Counted from the stretch's first letter, positions 40,699 through 49,635 are shown. The stretch: 64,000 bases of DNA from Gammaproteobacteria bacterium 45_16_T64 (GCA_002162955.1 MABD01000025.1:1-64000), one strand, 5' to 3'. Numbers and translations are program-made. Notes: generated by a model not told the origin, from the letters alone.

Positions 40699-40764
40699 AT
40701 TCAATGTATGGTTTGATTGTGCATATCTTGTATTAATAATGCACAATCAAACCATACATTGAAT
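40699..40764. repeat. Perfect 26-bp inverted repeat before the HTH-hydrolase gene
   Basis: The arms 40699-40724 and 40739-40764 are exact reverse complements separated by a 14-nt AT-rich spacer. The right arm ends one base before the GGGGAC ribosome binding site of the gene at 40774. It can form a very stable mRNA hairpin or serve as a large operator. It also lies 43 bp after the preceding stop codon, so a terminator role is possible, but no T run follows. Confidence 0.9.
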
Positions 40765-40773
40765 GGGGACAGA

Positions 40774-42459
40774 ATGTCAGCCGACAATACGCAGAAATTT
40801 ATCGGCACACAGGAAGCGATCGGTCAGATTTATCAAGCAACTCTAGAACCAGAGCTTTGGTTAGGTGTGTTGGAACAACTTGATTGTCAGCTGACAATGG
40901 CGCACGAACGAGACAGTGATAATGAAAATATCGCATTGTTATCTGAACATTGTCGTCGTGCAAAAGAGATTACACGAGAATTACACAGCCACCAGGAGCA
41001 AACCACCACGTGGAAACACATTGTTGATCATTTGCCTATGGCGGTGTTTTTTGTTGATCACAATTTACAAGCTATTACGAATAATGCTCGTGGTGATGTG
41101 TTATTACAGCAAGGGCAATACGTTAGCGTTAATCAGCAACAACAATTACGCTTATCGACTCCCGCTCTGTCTAAACAATTGGTCGACATGTTGTCGTCTG
41201 ACAGTGTTGATCCGACACAGGGTATGCAGCTAGACGCCGATGCCAATGTATTATTGATGGCTGTTCCTGTTCAAAAAGTTGAAATTGATGCACCATTAAT
41301 GGGTGCGAGTATGGCGCTTTTAATTTTCACCGCCGATGAAAAAATCACACCTGAATTAGATGTTATTCGTTCGTTGCATCAGCTTACGCATGCCGAAGCA
41401 AAGCTCACCCATGGGTTGTGTTTGACCCACTCGCTTGCGGAGGCGGCTAAACTCAGTGGTGTTAGTCAAAATACGGCCCGTTCTTATTTAAAGTCCATTT
41501 ATAGTAAGACATCGTCTAATTCACAATTAGAATTAGTGCGTAAAGTGGTTGGCGCGTCCTTTGCCAGTATGGGGTTTGCCTGCGGGGTTAAGGATAATAG
41601 TGACCCGTATAAGTCACTGCAATTACCCGATCGTCGACGGTTAACGTGGTACGAATATGGTGATGTTACTGGGAAACCAGTCGTCGTATTTGAGAACGTG
41701 GGTGGCTCTCTACCACAACACCAGCAGCATATTGACTATTACAGCGAAAATAATCTGCGGGTTCTTGTTGTCATTCGCCCTGGATATGGCAGCTCAACCT
41801 TTAAGCAAAATATTGATTGTGGCAGCTTTGCGGATGACGTGGTGTTTTTACTGGATCATCTTCGTATTGCGCAATGCCACGTGATCGGGTATTCCGTGGG
41901 GGGGGCATATGCCACTGTCTTAGCGGGTCGATATCCAAATCGTGTTACCCGCCTTGGATTGTTATGTAGTGCATTGCCTTGGCGTTTCGTGCAACCCAAA
42001 AACTTGGCAATGCATCAACGATTACTGGTGAATTTACTTAACGTCGCTCCTGACGCATTTCGATTTATCATGTCATTGATGATGCGCTCAACCTTTCGAG
42101 ATCCCACCAGTTTTTATCGCAAACTCGCAACCCAGGTATATAAACGGGATGCAGAGTTACTGAGCGATGTGAAATGGCAACAACAGCTAGGAGGTCAGCT
42201 TAAGCATCGACTTATGGGTGGTGTGAAGGTCTACGTGCAAGAATATCTATTGTTGAGTAAAGACTGGAGTCAGGACCTTGGAGAGATCACGCCTCCCACA
42301 TTAATCTGGCATGGTGATGAAGATCGGTTGGTCGATTATACTGGTATCGAGGAATTCTCCAGCCAGTTCAGTGATCACTCATTGCAGATTCATTCAGGCC
42401 ATGGACACTTTATGGTCTGTGATAAATGGGTAGAGTTTGTATCGGAGTGTGTTAAGTAA
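40774..42459 (+). CDS. HTH (LuxR-type)-alpha/beta-hydrolase fusion protein
   Basis: The 561-residue protein has an N-terminal region of about 200 residues (with a PAS-like HIVDHLPMAVFFVDHNLQ block). A helix-turn-helix of the LuxR/GerE type follows (about 204-260; LTHAEAKLTHGLCL, then VSQNTARSYLKSIYSK). The alpha/beta hydrolase domain (about 280-560) has its nucleophile at Ser374 in GYSVGGAY, an acid Asp in HGDEDRLV and a final His in SGHGHF. No signal peptide is present, so it acts in the cytoplasm. It may sense or hydrolyse a small molecule and regulate transcription. ATG 40774 has GGGGAC upstream; a TTG extension to 40717 would run into the hairpin arm. Confidence 0.82.
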   Translation: MSADNTQKFIGTQEAIGQIYQATLEPELWLGVLEQLDCQLTMAHERDSDNENIALLSEHCRRAKEITRELHSHQEQTTTWKHIVDHLPMAVFFVDHNLQAITNNARGDVLLQQGQYVSVNQQQQLRLSTPALSKQLVDMLSSDSVDPTQGMQLDADANVLLMAVPVQKVEIDAPLMGASMALLIFTADEKITPELDVIRSLHQLTHAEAKLTHGLCLTHSLAEAAKLSGVSQNTARSYLKSIYSKTSSNSQLELVRKVVGASFASMGFACGVKDNSDPYKSLQLPDRRRLTWYEYGDVTGKPVVVFENVGGSLPQHQQHIDYYSENNLRVLVVIRPGYGSSTFKQNIDCGSFADDVVFLLDHLRIAQCHVIGYSVGGAYATVLAGRYPNRVTRLGLLCSALPWRFVQPKNLAMHQRLLVNLLNVAPDAFRFIMSLMMRSTFRDPTSFYRKLATQVYKRDAELLSDVKWQQQLGGQLKHRLMGGVKVYVQEYLLLSKDWSQDLGEITPPTLIWHGDEDRLVDYTGIEEFSSQFSDHSLQIHSGHGHFMVCDKWVEFVSECVK

Positions 42460-42505
42460 ACGACTAACGGATGTAAGCAAATATTGGCCATGGAGAATAC
42501 AAGTT

Positions 42506-42898
42506 TTGTTTGAATATAATTGGAGTTGTGCGGCCTGTAATAACGGAAATGATAAATCGTTATCTAAATGCTTTAACTGTGGTTGCCCCGGAGAATGTAA
42601 TTTTCATACAGTTGAACTATATAAGGTATTGGTTCGCGAAAAATCAGGGAGTTGTGGGGTTAAGTGTAGTACATGCGGCGGCTCCTCTTTTGGCATTGTG
42701 TATAACGAAGATGTTAATGAATATTATTATTCTGGGGTTTCTAGGAAGTCTTGGATTTTTAGAATACTGGAAATTCATATAACATGTCGAGGTTGTAAAG
42801 AATTAGAAATTATTGAGCACGAAGTACCGACGCTTAGAAAGCTCTTCAGGGCTTTGCTAAGAAGGGATATTCAATCAAATACTCTTAAGCGAATTTAG
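42506..42898 (+). CDS. Zinc-ribbon protein of unknown function
   Basis: The frame contains four CxxC-type pairs: CAAC near residue 9, CFNC near 21, a CGVKCSTC block near 53 and CRGC near 93. They suggest two zinc-binding ribbons, ending in a basic tail. No known family is recognised. The start is uncertain: TTG 42506 has GGAGAA 8 bp upstream, giving 130 residues, while the frame is open further upstream to 42437, inside the previous gene. It follows the HTH-hydrolase gene closely. Confidence 0.55.
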   Translation: MFEYNWSCAACNNGNDKSLSKCFNCGCPGECNFHTVELYKVLVREKSGSCGVKCSTCGGSSFGIVYNEDVNEYYYSGVSRKSWIFRILEIHITCRGCKELEIIEHEVPTLRKLFRALLRRDIQSNTLKRI

Positions 42899-42915
42899 GA
42901 TAGCAGGAATGTTAA

Positions 42916-43410
42916 ATGGAAATTAAAGTAGTAACAGCGGACTACACGAATCGGCGTCACGGAGAAGACATCGGGTTCCTCATTGATAGCTATGCAAGAG
43001 ACCCAATGGGCGGTGCTACCCCACTTGCCGACAGTGTTCGAAATAATCTCTCTTTAGCGTTGGCTAAATTGCCTCATGCTTTTAGTATCCTCTGTTATGT
43101 TGATAATAAACCGGCAGGACTCATTAATTGTTTTGACGCGTTTTCCACATTTAAATGCAAACCCCTCGTCAATATCCATGACATCATTGTACTGGGTGAC
43201 TTTCGTGGTCTTGGTTTAAGTCAATTAATGCTGCAAAAGGTTGAAGGAATCGCTAAAGATAAAGGGTGTTGCAAGCTCACGCTGGAAGTATTAGAAGGCA
43301 ATAAGGTGGCACAAGGTTCTTATCGTAAATACGGTTTTTCTGGGTACGAACTGGATCCTAATGTGGGAAGGGCGTTATTTTGGGAAAAACACATCGGACC
43401 TTCAAATTAG
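42916..43410 (+). CDS. GNAT-family N-acetyltransferase
   Basis: The 164-residue protein has the GNAT core. IHDIIVLGDFRGLGLSQLML matches acetyl-CoA motif A (R-x-x-G-L/x-G-x), and LEVLEGNKVAQGSYRKYGF is motif B. The substrate is unknown. ATG 42916 has a weak upstream site (TAGCAGGAATGTTAA). It is the first of two acetyltransferases in a row and is not related to those of the GH3 operon. Confidence 0.85.
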   Translation: MEIKVVTADYTNRRHGEDIGFLIDSYARDPMGGATPLADSVRNNLSLALAKLPHAFSILCYVDNKPAGLINCFDAFSTFKCKPLVNIHDIIVLGDFRGLGLSQLMLQKVEGIAKDKGCCKLTLEVLEGNKVAQGSYRKYGFSGYELDPNVGRALFWEKHIGPSN

Positions 43411-43477
43411 AACGGTTAAAGTAGCGCCATTACATTAGCACGCTCATATCATTACCATACGGAATTTGGATTTCAAT

Positions 43478-44038
43478 ATGACAACACCCATAGAACTTTG
43501 CACGGATAGATTGCTACTACGACAATGGAAAGATGACGACTTTGCTGTTTTCGCAAAAATGAATGCCGATCCCCAAGTAATGGAATACTATCCTGAAACT
43601 TTAGGTACAGAAGCTAGCAATGCGATGGCCCAAAAGATTCAGGGCTTATTGTCGGAAAGGTCATGGGGATTTTGGGCGGTTGAAACGTTAAAGGATCATC
43701 AATTTATTGGGTTTGTGGGGTTACATAAACCGTCTTATGATTTACCGGTAACACCTTGCGTAGAAATCGGTTGGCGACTAGGTAAAGAATTCTGGGGGAA
43801 TGGGTATGCGACGGAAGCGGGTAGCGAATGTTTGCGATTTGCCTTTGATGAACTTGATCTTAACGAAGTATTCTCTTTTACATCGATAACGAATACCAAA
43901 TCTTCTGCGGTAATGGAGCGATTAGGTATGATAAATACTCAAGAGAACTTTGAGCATCCAATTATTCCAGAGAATCACCCACTTCGAGAGCATGTATTGT
44001 TTAAAATTACCCAAGCGCAATGGTCGAATAAAACGTAA
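43478..44038 (+). CDS. GNAT-family N-acetyltransferase, RimJ/RimL type
   Basis: The protein (186 aa) begins with ELCTDRLLLRQWKDDD, the typical beginning of RimJ/RimL-type transferases. GWRLGKEFWGNGYATEAGSE forms the CoA-binding motif, and NTKSSAVMERLGM the later one. It probably acetylates a small amine or a ribosomal or other protein N-terminus. ATG 43478 was chosen over a TTG at 43466. Confidence 0.87.
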   Translation: MTTPIELCTDRLLLRQWKDDDFAVFAKMNADPQVMEYYPETLGTEASNAMAQKIQGLLSERSWGFWAVETLKDHQFIGFVGLHKPSYDLPVTPCVEIGWRLGKEFWGNGYATEAGSECLRFAFDELDLNEVFSFTSITNTKSSAVMERLGMINTQENFEHPIIPENHPLREHVLFKITQAQWSNKT

Positions 44039-44065
44039 CGAGATACAGCATAAGGATACAGCTTG

Positions 44066-44512
44066 ATGAAGATTGTCGCGGTTAAGGAAAAAGTTATCAG
44101 TGGGATGAGTGTACGCACCACAAACGAACGAGAAATGAACGTAAAGACGGCGAAAATTGGTGCCATAGTACAGCGGTTTGATAACGCGGTGTCTGTTGAC
44201 TATAAACGTGGCGCGCGAGTACATAACGTGTATTTCAACTACGAATCTGATGCCTCGGGTGAATACACCATGATGGCCGGAGCGGATAGCGTCGAATCGA
44301 CAAAAGAGAGATTAGAAACAGTGACTATTCAAGCCGGAAACTACATGGTTTTTTCGGCTGAAGGTGAGGTGCCGGAGATTGTTTATACTACTTGGTCAAA
44401 AATTTGGGACTATTTCTCTAATGAAGACGTGTCTCATCAGCGAGCGTATACAACGGATTTTGAATGTTATAAAAGTGAAACCGAGATAGAAATTCATATT
44501 GCGGTTGAATAA
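44066..44512 (+). CDS. GyrI-like/AraC-effector-binding domain protein
   Basis: This 148-residue protein has the effector-binding (Rob/GyrI-like) pattern. A beginning with VKEKVISGMSVRT is followed by a YFNYESDASGEYTMMAGA block, then a VTIQAGNYMVFSAEGEVPEIV strand. A final DFECYKSETEIEIHIAV segment carries the usual binding glutamates. It has no DNA-binding domain, so it may buffer or sequester a small molecule. AAGGAT lies upstream of ATG 44066. Confidence 0.8.
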   Translation: MKIVAVKEKVISGMSVRTTNEREMNVKTAKIGAIVQRFDNAVSVDYKRGARVHNVYFNYESDASGEYTMMAGADSVESTKERLETVTIQAGNYMVFSAEGEVPEIVYTTWSKIWDYFSNEDVSHQRAYTTDFECYKSETEIEIHIAVE

Positions 44513-44575
44513 CCTGACAGGATATAGGGTTTGCTGCAATGAGGGTATTTATCGATCTCATCGCAGTAAACCGTT

Positions 44576-44605
44576 ATAGCAGAGAACCCAATCCATCTCT
44601 GCTAT
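44576..44605. terminator. 10-bp hairpin at the FMN reductase stop
   Basis: ATAGCAGAGA (44576-44585) and TCTCTGCTAT (44596-44605) are perfect complements. The right arm covers the stop codon of the minus-strand gene. A second imperfect 16-bp stem (44528-44572) lies next to it. Together they separate the convergent genes. Confidence 0.5.
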
Positions 44606-45129
44606 TGAGTAAGGAGGGATACGGCAGTCATAAGCTTGTCATTAAGAGCGCTGTCGGTAAGCTTCTGAGCTTCAGCATCAAACACATCATAGAAGCTTGG
44701 AACAGAAAGGTCGGCTCTTACATCCCCAGCGAAATAAGGGGCAGAGTTCTTAGCTGCAGCTAATACACTGCTGGCTCCACCAGGACCGGGGGAGGTCGAT
44801 AACAATAACATAGGCTTATTCTGAAAGACTTTTTGATCAATACGTGAGGTCCAATCGAACAAGTTTTTGTAGGCGGCTGTGTATGATCCATTGTGCTCAG
44901 CAAAAGAGATAATTACCCCATCACTATTACCAATCTTATCGAAAAACGCACGTGCCTCAGCCGGGTGCCCTAACTCTTCTTCTCGCTCCATGCTGAAAAG
45001 CGGCATCTCGTAATCATTGATATCAAGGACTTCTACTTCAACATCACCAGCAAGACTGCCTGCATAGGTAGCGAGCTGCTTGTTAATAGAGTTTTTGCTG
45101 TTGCTGGCGGCGAATGCGATTAATTTCAT
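44602..45129 (-). CDS. NAD(P)H-dependent FMN reductase-like flavoprotein
   Basis: The 175-residue protein has the flavodoxin-like fold of NADPH-dependent FMN/quinone reductases. The phosphate-binding loop AASNSKNSINKQLA is at about residues 7-20. GVIISFAEHNGSYTAAYKNLFDW is the conserved E-x-N-x-S/G-x-x-x-x-L-K-N flavin region, and LLSTSPGPGGA follows. It probably reduces a flavin or quinone. It is divergent from a LysR regulator, and AAGGA precedes its start. Confidence 0.88.
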   Translation of the reverse strand: MKLIAFAASNSKNSINKQLATYAGSLAGDVEVEVLDINDYEMPLFSMEREEELGHPAEARAFFDKIGNSDGVIISFAEHNGSYTAAYKNLFDWTSRIDQKVFQNKPMLLLSTSPGPGGASSVLAAAKNSAPYFAGDVRADLSVPSFYDVFDAEAQKLTDSALNDKLMTAVSLLTQ

Positions 45130-45208
45130 TGGGTTGTCCTTGGGTGATTGCTAATGTTCAATAAAGCCAGTATATATTTGTTCCAAATAAAGATTAATAG
45201 GGTCATTG

Positions 45209-45225
45209 TGGAATGATTGTTTCCA
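45209..45225. promoter_or_regulatory. Candidate LysR operator between FMN reductase and lysR
   Basis: TGGAA and TTCCA form an inverted repeat separated by 7 bp, in the 141-bp divergent intergenic region. Size and position are typical of a LysR binding site. Confidence 0.45.
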
Positions 45226-45270
45226 TATGGCTCTTAATCTGCTCTCTAGCCCAGTAAACACGGGATTGTT

Positions 45271-46173
45271 ATGGCATTTGACTCAAAACTACTCGATGGC
45301 ATTGTGGTATTTGTCGAGGTTGTACAAAGTGGCAGCCTAACCTTGGCAGCTCAAAATACAGGTCATTCTACGTCTTATATCAGTAAGGAAATCAAACAGT
45401 TGGAGGATCGAGTGGGGGTGAGGCTATTGCATCGAACCACTCGATCACAAAGCCTAACTCCAGAAGGGGAGTTGTACTTTGACCAGTGTTTACAGATTGT
45501 CAGTGACGCAGAACAAGCGGAAACGATGGTAGGTGGTAGGCAATTGGAACCCAAAGGGACCCTAAAAGTGAGCTGCCCGGTGAGTTTCGGCTTGTCACAT
45601 ATTCGGCCTATATTGGCGAAATTTACTGAGATGTACCCACAGATTGTATTGGACCTCGAACTCAATGATCGTAAGGTTGATATGATTGCAGAAGGTGTTG
45701 ATGTGGTGATTCGAGCATCGGCACAAGCCGAGGATTCGTCGTTAATCAGTCGTCGGTTTATGCAATCTTACGGAATTACGCTTGCGTCGCCAGCTTATCT
45801 TGCGAGATATGGCACACCTACGCATCCTCTGGAATTGGCAAATCGCAGTACGATTGTGTATAGCTATTTGAAAAAATTTGATACCTGGGTGTATAAGAAG
45901 GCGGGTGAAGAAGATATTCCCGTTAAGCTAAATAGCCGAGTGATTACCAATAGCCCAGAAATGATATTGGCATTATGTATTGCGGGGCAGGGAATTATCC
46001 GAACACCGATATTTAACATAGGAGATGCGCTGGAAACAGGGGAACTTGTTGAATTGCTTTCGGATTACGACCGGTTCCCCGTGGATGTTTGTTTGGTGTA
46101 TCCAAGCAGAAAGCATATGTCGGCAAAAGTAAGGGGCTTTATTGATTTTATTGTGGAAGAATTAGGGGACTAA
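45271..46173 (+). CDS. LysR-family transcriptional regulator
   Basis: The protein (300 aa) has the classical LysR winged helix (LLDGIVVFVEVVQSGSLTLAA with helix at about 20-45, and HSTSYISKEIKQLEDRVGVRLL), followed by an effector-binding domain. It is divergent from the FMN reductase and upstream of a glyoxalase-fold gene. It may respond to a quinone or oxidant, given the neighbouring reductase, but this is inference. Confidence 0.9.
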   Translation: MAFDSKLLDGIVVFVEVVQSGSLTLAAQNTGHSTSYISKEIKQLEDRVGVRLLHRTTRSQSLTPEGELYFDQCLQIVSDAEQAETMVGGRQLEPKGTLKVSCPVSFGLSHIRPILAKFTEMYPQIVLDLELNDRKVDMIAEGVDVVIRASAQAEDSSLISRRFMQSYGITLASPAYLARYGTPTHPLELANRSTIVYSYLKKFDTWVYKKAGEEDIPVKLNSRVITNSPEMILALCIAGQGIIRTPIFNIGDALETGELVELLSDYDRFPVDVCLVYPSRKHMSAKVRGFIDFIVEELGD

Positions 46174-46205
46174 CAGGCATCGACGTGAGTTAAGGGAGAG
46201 AAATT

Positions 46206-46640
46206 ATGTTGAATATTGAGAGTGTAAACCATATTGGTATTCGTATTGGAGAGAAGGATCGTTCAGTAGCGTTTTATACATTATTGGGCTTTGAGTTAAT
46301 GAGGGATGCAGGATATGAAAACGGGCATCCGTTGATATTGAAGCACCCTAGTGGTGTCGTGTTGAATTTGTTAGGCCCCGCAACGGTTGAGGATCACGAT
46401 AATATCTTAATGGATATTGCGGATAAACATACCGGTGTTACCCATTTTGCGTTAACGGTGAGTTCGCTCGAGGATGCAAAGGTATACATGGAGACCCATG
46501 GCGTAACCATTACGGGTTCTTTCAGCATTGATAATATGTCCGCGATTTTTATTCGTGACCCGGATAGAAACGTGATTGAATTAGACGCCTATGGCCCCAT
46601 TGAAAAAGTAGATATGGGCGATTATTCAAACCATGTATAG
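46206..46640 (+). CDS. VOC-family (glyoxalase/bleomycin-resistance fold) protein
   Basis: The 144-residue protein has the metal-binding pattern of vicinal-oxygen-chelate proteins: His in VNHIGIRI, the THFAL block and Glu in DPDRNVIELD. The two beta-alpha-beta-beta-beta units are visible. It may be a lyase or dioxygenase. It lies 32 bp after the LysR stop and 43 bp before a gene of unknown family, so it may be in the same operon as both. GGGAGAG precedes ATG. Confidence 0.85.
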   Translation: MLNIESVNHIGIRIGEKDRSVAFYTLLGFELMRDAGYENGHPLILKHPSGVVLNLLGPATVEDHDNILMDIADKHTGVTHFALTVSSLEDAKVYMETHGVTITGSFSIDNMSAIFIRDPDRNVIELDAYGPIEKVDMGDYSNHV

Positions 46641-46683
46641 ACGTAAATCATAAAATTCAATGACCTAGCATAAGGAAAGCAGC

Positions 46684-47247
46684 ATGAGTGAACAGGCACC
46701 GTTAATAAAGGCACTGATGGAGAAGGCAGGGAAACCCGTACCCACATTCTTTACTGAATTATCTGAAGAGGATCTTCAGGCGTTACATCAGTACACCAAT
46801 GATGTAGTGGAGCGGGCGACGGACGGGTTAGATGAGTTGTATTCTGGTATGAGCCAGACGATGAAATATGTGCCAGCCTTTATATTGGTAAAAATGACCA
46901 CAAGTTTTATCAAACCTGCAATTTCAGCGGGTATCTCTGCCAAGTTACCGTTAAAAGATGCACTCAAGATCAATCCAAAATTCCCAGTCGATTATGCCTG
47001 TGCAGTGGCGAGCCACCTTGATAGTGAGCATGCTGCAGAAATGATGAGAGAGCTTAAGCATGCTAGGGCAGAAGAGCTAATCACCTATATGGTGGAGCAT
47101 TACACGGTGAAGGCTCTTGATATTGGGCAGTTTTTGGATAAGAAACAGCTCAAGATTTTGAAGAAGTTCATCACAAAGGTTGAGGCAATGGATACTATGT
47201 TGCTTGAGCAATATGCCTCGGTGATTGCCAGTATCAAAGCGGCATAG
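46684..47247 (+). CDS. Hypothetical helical cytoplasmic protein
   Basis: The 187-residue protein has no signal peptide, no cysteine cluster and mainly helical segments. A hydrophobic stretch (about 50-85) is too polar for a clear membrane helix. No family is recognised. It follows the VOC gene with a good AAGGAAAG site and probably shares its transcript. A function cannot be given. Confidence 0.65.
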   Translation: MSEQAPLIKALMEKAGKPVPTFFTELSEEDLQALHQYTNDVVERATDGLDELYSGMSQTMKYVPAFILVKMTTSFIKPAISAGISAKLPLKDALKINPKFPVDYACAVASHLDSEHAAEMMRELKHARAEELITYMVEHYTVKALDIGQFLDKKQLKILKKFITKVEAMDTMLLEQYASVIASIKAA

Positions 47248-47331
47248 GGTCAGTAAAGGAAGGTATAAGTGTTAGCGGGTAGTCGTGATTATTCTGAAAT
47301 AGGTGTGTTACTTCACAATAATAGGACTAAT

Positions 47332-47362
47332 TATGGCGTCTGATTAGTATTCAGGCGTCATA
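47332..47362 (+). terminator. Imperfect hairpin between the unknown gene and the lipoprotein gene
   Basis: Twelve-base arms (TATGGCGTCTGA and TCAGGCGTCATA) pair with two G-U wobbles around 7 nt. It lies 85 bp after the previous stop and 76 bp before the next start. No T run follows. Confidence 0.35.
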
Positions 47363-47437
47363 ACCCTTAGCATGATTGTTGGCGCTCGAATGTATTCGGC
47401 GCACGTTAATAACACATGCACTAAAGGATTAGTAACA

Positions 47438-48811
47438 ATGATAATAATAAAACCTAATCCCCGATTTCTTGGATTACTCACTCTTACCCTCTTGATTTCA
47501 GCCTGTGGCGCGTCGTATAAACTGCTTTGGGAAGAGCAGATAATAGAACGTTCCTTCGCTCTTGTTGTTACTGATGGCAACGTAAAAATGATCGGCCAGT
47601 TGGATGATCAAACCACTGTGACGACTTACGATACGGAAGGTGATGTGGTGAGTTCGCATCAATACCCTGTGGATCTTGGGCAGTGGTATAGCGATGCGAA
47701 TACACTATTCAGGTTTCCTGATGGGGCTTTTTTTGTGGGTACCAGCTTGGAAAACTTGACGTTTGTTGATGACAACGAACAGACATATTGGCAAGGGTTG
47801 AGCTTAGCTGATCTCGGCGTGGGGGATAGTGGTAGCGTTAGTATTAACAGTGCGACGGTATTTGAAGACAGGCTCTATATTCTCGGGCGTTTCTTTATAG
47901 AAGATGATACTGGATCGTTCGGAAATACTGATGCCATATTTTTTGTGGTCGATCGAAATGGCGATGTTCATATGACCCATCGAGAAGATAAGATGAGTGT
48001 ACTTGGTGGTCCAGTGGTTGGTGACTCAGGTGAAGCAGCATTTACTATTCGTTACTTTGGATCGCACATGGGAGACAATGGAGAAAAATCTGCGTTGGTC
48101 GTTTTTGATTCCGATCTTGCCCTAGCCTCTCGAACGGAGAGTACTGAATATGTTTACGTCCATTCAATTCAGGGGGATAACGTAAGCCTGCTAAATACCT
48201 CTGGATTGGAGAGCCTGCGGAATGACACCGGTAAGCGCTTTACGGTGTACGAACCGTATATGCTGTCTGATGGTGCCGGAAACACTTACCTGTGGGGAGC
48301 AAATGCAAACTATGATAATTGTGAGGCCGATCTGTGCTTCTATTACCCTTGGTTAGCCAAAATCAATAGTGCAGGTGACGTGCTTTTTGTGCGTGAAGAT
48401 ATCGCCGCATCCTCGGTGACGAATACGGGGCAGATTTTTCACGTATTGAATAATAAGGTAAAGCTGGCGGATAGCGGCGGGGTGCATTGGGCGTACTCAT
48501 CACAAACCCTTGCAGGTATTGATAGTGTGTTGGAGCCAGGCGGTTTGGCGACGTACATTCGTTTTTCTGAAAACAGTGTTCATCGTCGCTTATCAGAAGA
48601 CGGAATAGTAGAGAGTGAATTTAATGAACCGTCGAACTATGTGACAAGACGTTTAGCAGGGACTGTGGGTGGTGTCGATCCTCTTACAAATGTAGTAAGC
48701 CCAGGGTTTTGTGGTGTGAGGGATTTTGAAACGATTGGAGTAAACCTAGTGACGCTAAATCGTTACTGCGCAGAGCAATCGTCTCGATATCATTTGAGTT
48801 ATTACGAATAA
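47438..48811 (+). CDS. Lipoprotein, probably beta-propeller
   Basis: The 457-residue protein has a lipoprotein signal peptide with lipobox ISAC (Cys near residue 22). A beta-rich body follows, with several repeats of the kind seen in propellers (for example DTEGDVVSSHQYPVDLG and FVVDRNGDVHMTHR). Paired cysteines occur in the later part (NCEADLCFYY). No catalytic site is visible. AAAGGA lies 9 bp before ATG 47438, and the longer frame to 47372 would hide the signal peptide. The role is unknown. Confidence 0.7.
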   Translation: MIIIKPNPRFLGLLTLTLLISACGASYKLLWEEQIIERSFALVVTDGNVKMIGQLDDQTTVTTYDTEGDVVSSHQYPVDLGQWYSDANTLFRFPDGAFFVGTSLENLTFVDDNEQTYWQGLSLADLGVGDSGSVSINSATVFEDRLYILGRFFIEDDTGSFGNTDAIFFVVDRNGDVHMTHREDKMSVLGGPVVGDSGEAAFTIRYFGSHMGDNGEKSALVVFDSDLALASRTESTEYVYVHSIQGDNVSLLNTSGLESLRNDTGKRFTVYEPYMLSDGAGNTYLWGANANYDNCEADLCFYYPWLAKINSAGDVLFVREDIAASSVTNTGQIFHVLNNKVKLADSGGVHWAYSSQTLAGIDSVLEPGGLATYIRFSENSVHRRLSEDGIVESEFNEPSNYVTRRLAGTVGGVDPLTNVVSPGFCGVRDFETIGVNLVTLNRYCAEQSSRYHLSYYE

Positions 48812-48934
48812 GATAGAAAAACATAGTTTATGTTTCATTTGTTTCGTGGAATGTAAGTTGGCTTCGCGGGGAGAGCGAGGAACTTTTGGTTGTCGGTTCC
48901 CCCCCGCCCCGATATCAATCGTCAGCCAAAATCC

Positions 48935-49573
48935 CTAGAGGTGATTTAACACCTCTTTGGGCTCTAGGCGCTTGATATAATCGGCGTCCACAAAGTGGTA
49001 ATCAATAGTTCCATTCTGATTAATCACATAGGTGGCAGGTATCGGTAATTTAAAGGTATCTTCACCATTATGTGCAGGGATATCCAATCCAAAGTTTTTG
49101 TATACTGGGCGTAGGCGTTCATCCAGTTCAAATTCCAGGCCATAAGCTTTGGCGATACTGTTGCCTTCATCAAACAATATATCGTATCCGAGTTCATTCT
49201 TTTCGTGGGTTAGGCTTGCGAAGTCTGGGGTTTCCGGTGATATCGCTACTAAGGTTGCTCCCGTGGCTTCAATCTCCGCTTTTACCTGTTGTAGGCTCGA
49301 CAGCTCTAAATTGCAGTATGGGCACCAGCCGCCACGATAAAAACTCAAAACGACTTTACCCTTGCTGAGTAAGTCTGTCAGTGAGATAACGTCTTCTATA
49401 TGGCTTTTTAGTTGGAAAGTCGGCGCCTTGTCTCCTGTTTTTACACTGTGATTAACCACTCCCGTGGCGGCCAGATCTGCTGTTGCGGTCGACATTATTT
49501 CCAGTGTTTTTGAATCAGCAGCACGTTCAAATTCCACGCGGAGGTCAGCGATGGTCTCGGTAAGGTTTGTCAT
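48935..49573 (-). CDS. Peroxiredoxin-like thiol protein (AhpC/TSA family)
   Basis: The 212-residue protein has a thioredoxin fold (about 60-200) with the active-site WCPYC near residue 83, so the peroxidatic Cys and a second Cys are both present. The N-terminal helical region resembles the AhpC/TSA-like family of peroxiredoxins of about 200 residues. It probably reduces peroxides. It is divergent from a TetR regulator, with two palindromes between. The 3' end forms a short hairpin (48937-48956). Confidence 0.87.
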   Translation of the reverse strand: MTNLTETIADLRVEFERAADSKTLEIMSTATADLAATGVVNHSVKTGDKAPTFQLKSHIEDVISLTDLLSKGKVVLSFYRGGWCPYCNLELSSLQQVKAEIEATGATLVAISPETPDFASLTHEKNELGYDILFDEGNSIAKAYGLEFELDERLRPVYKNFGLDIPAHNGEDTFKLPIPATYVINQNGTIDYHFVDADYIKRLEPKEVLNHL

Positions 49574-49613
49574 TTTATCTCCAAAGTTAAGTGTCAGTCA
49601 TAGTACTTACTAG

Positions 49614-49635
49614 TTATTGAATGATCGTTCAATAA
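49614..49635. promoter_or_regulatory. TetR operator 1
   Basis: This near-perfect 22-bp palindrome (TTATTGAATGATCGTTCAATAA) shares the TTGAATGATC core with the second site. It lies 41 bp upstream of the peroxiredoxin start. Its centre is 33 bp from that of the second site. Confidence 0.75.

Noticed and set aside
48895-48910. C-rich run between the lipoprotein and peroxiredoxin genes
   Set aside because: Intergenic and interrupted by G; no evidence for a terminator or slippage effect.
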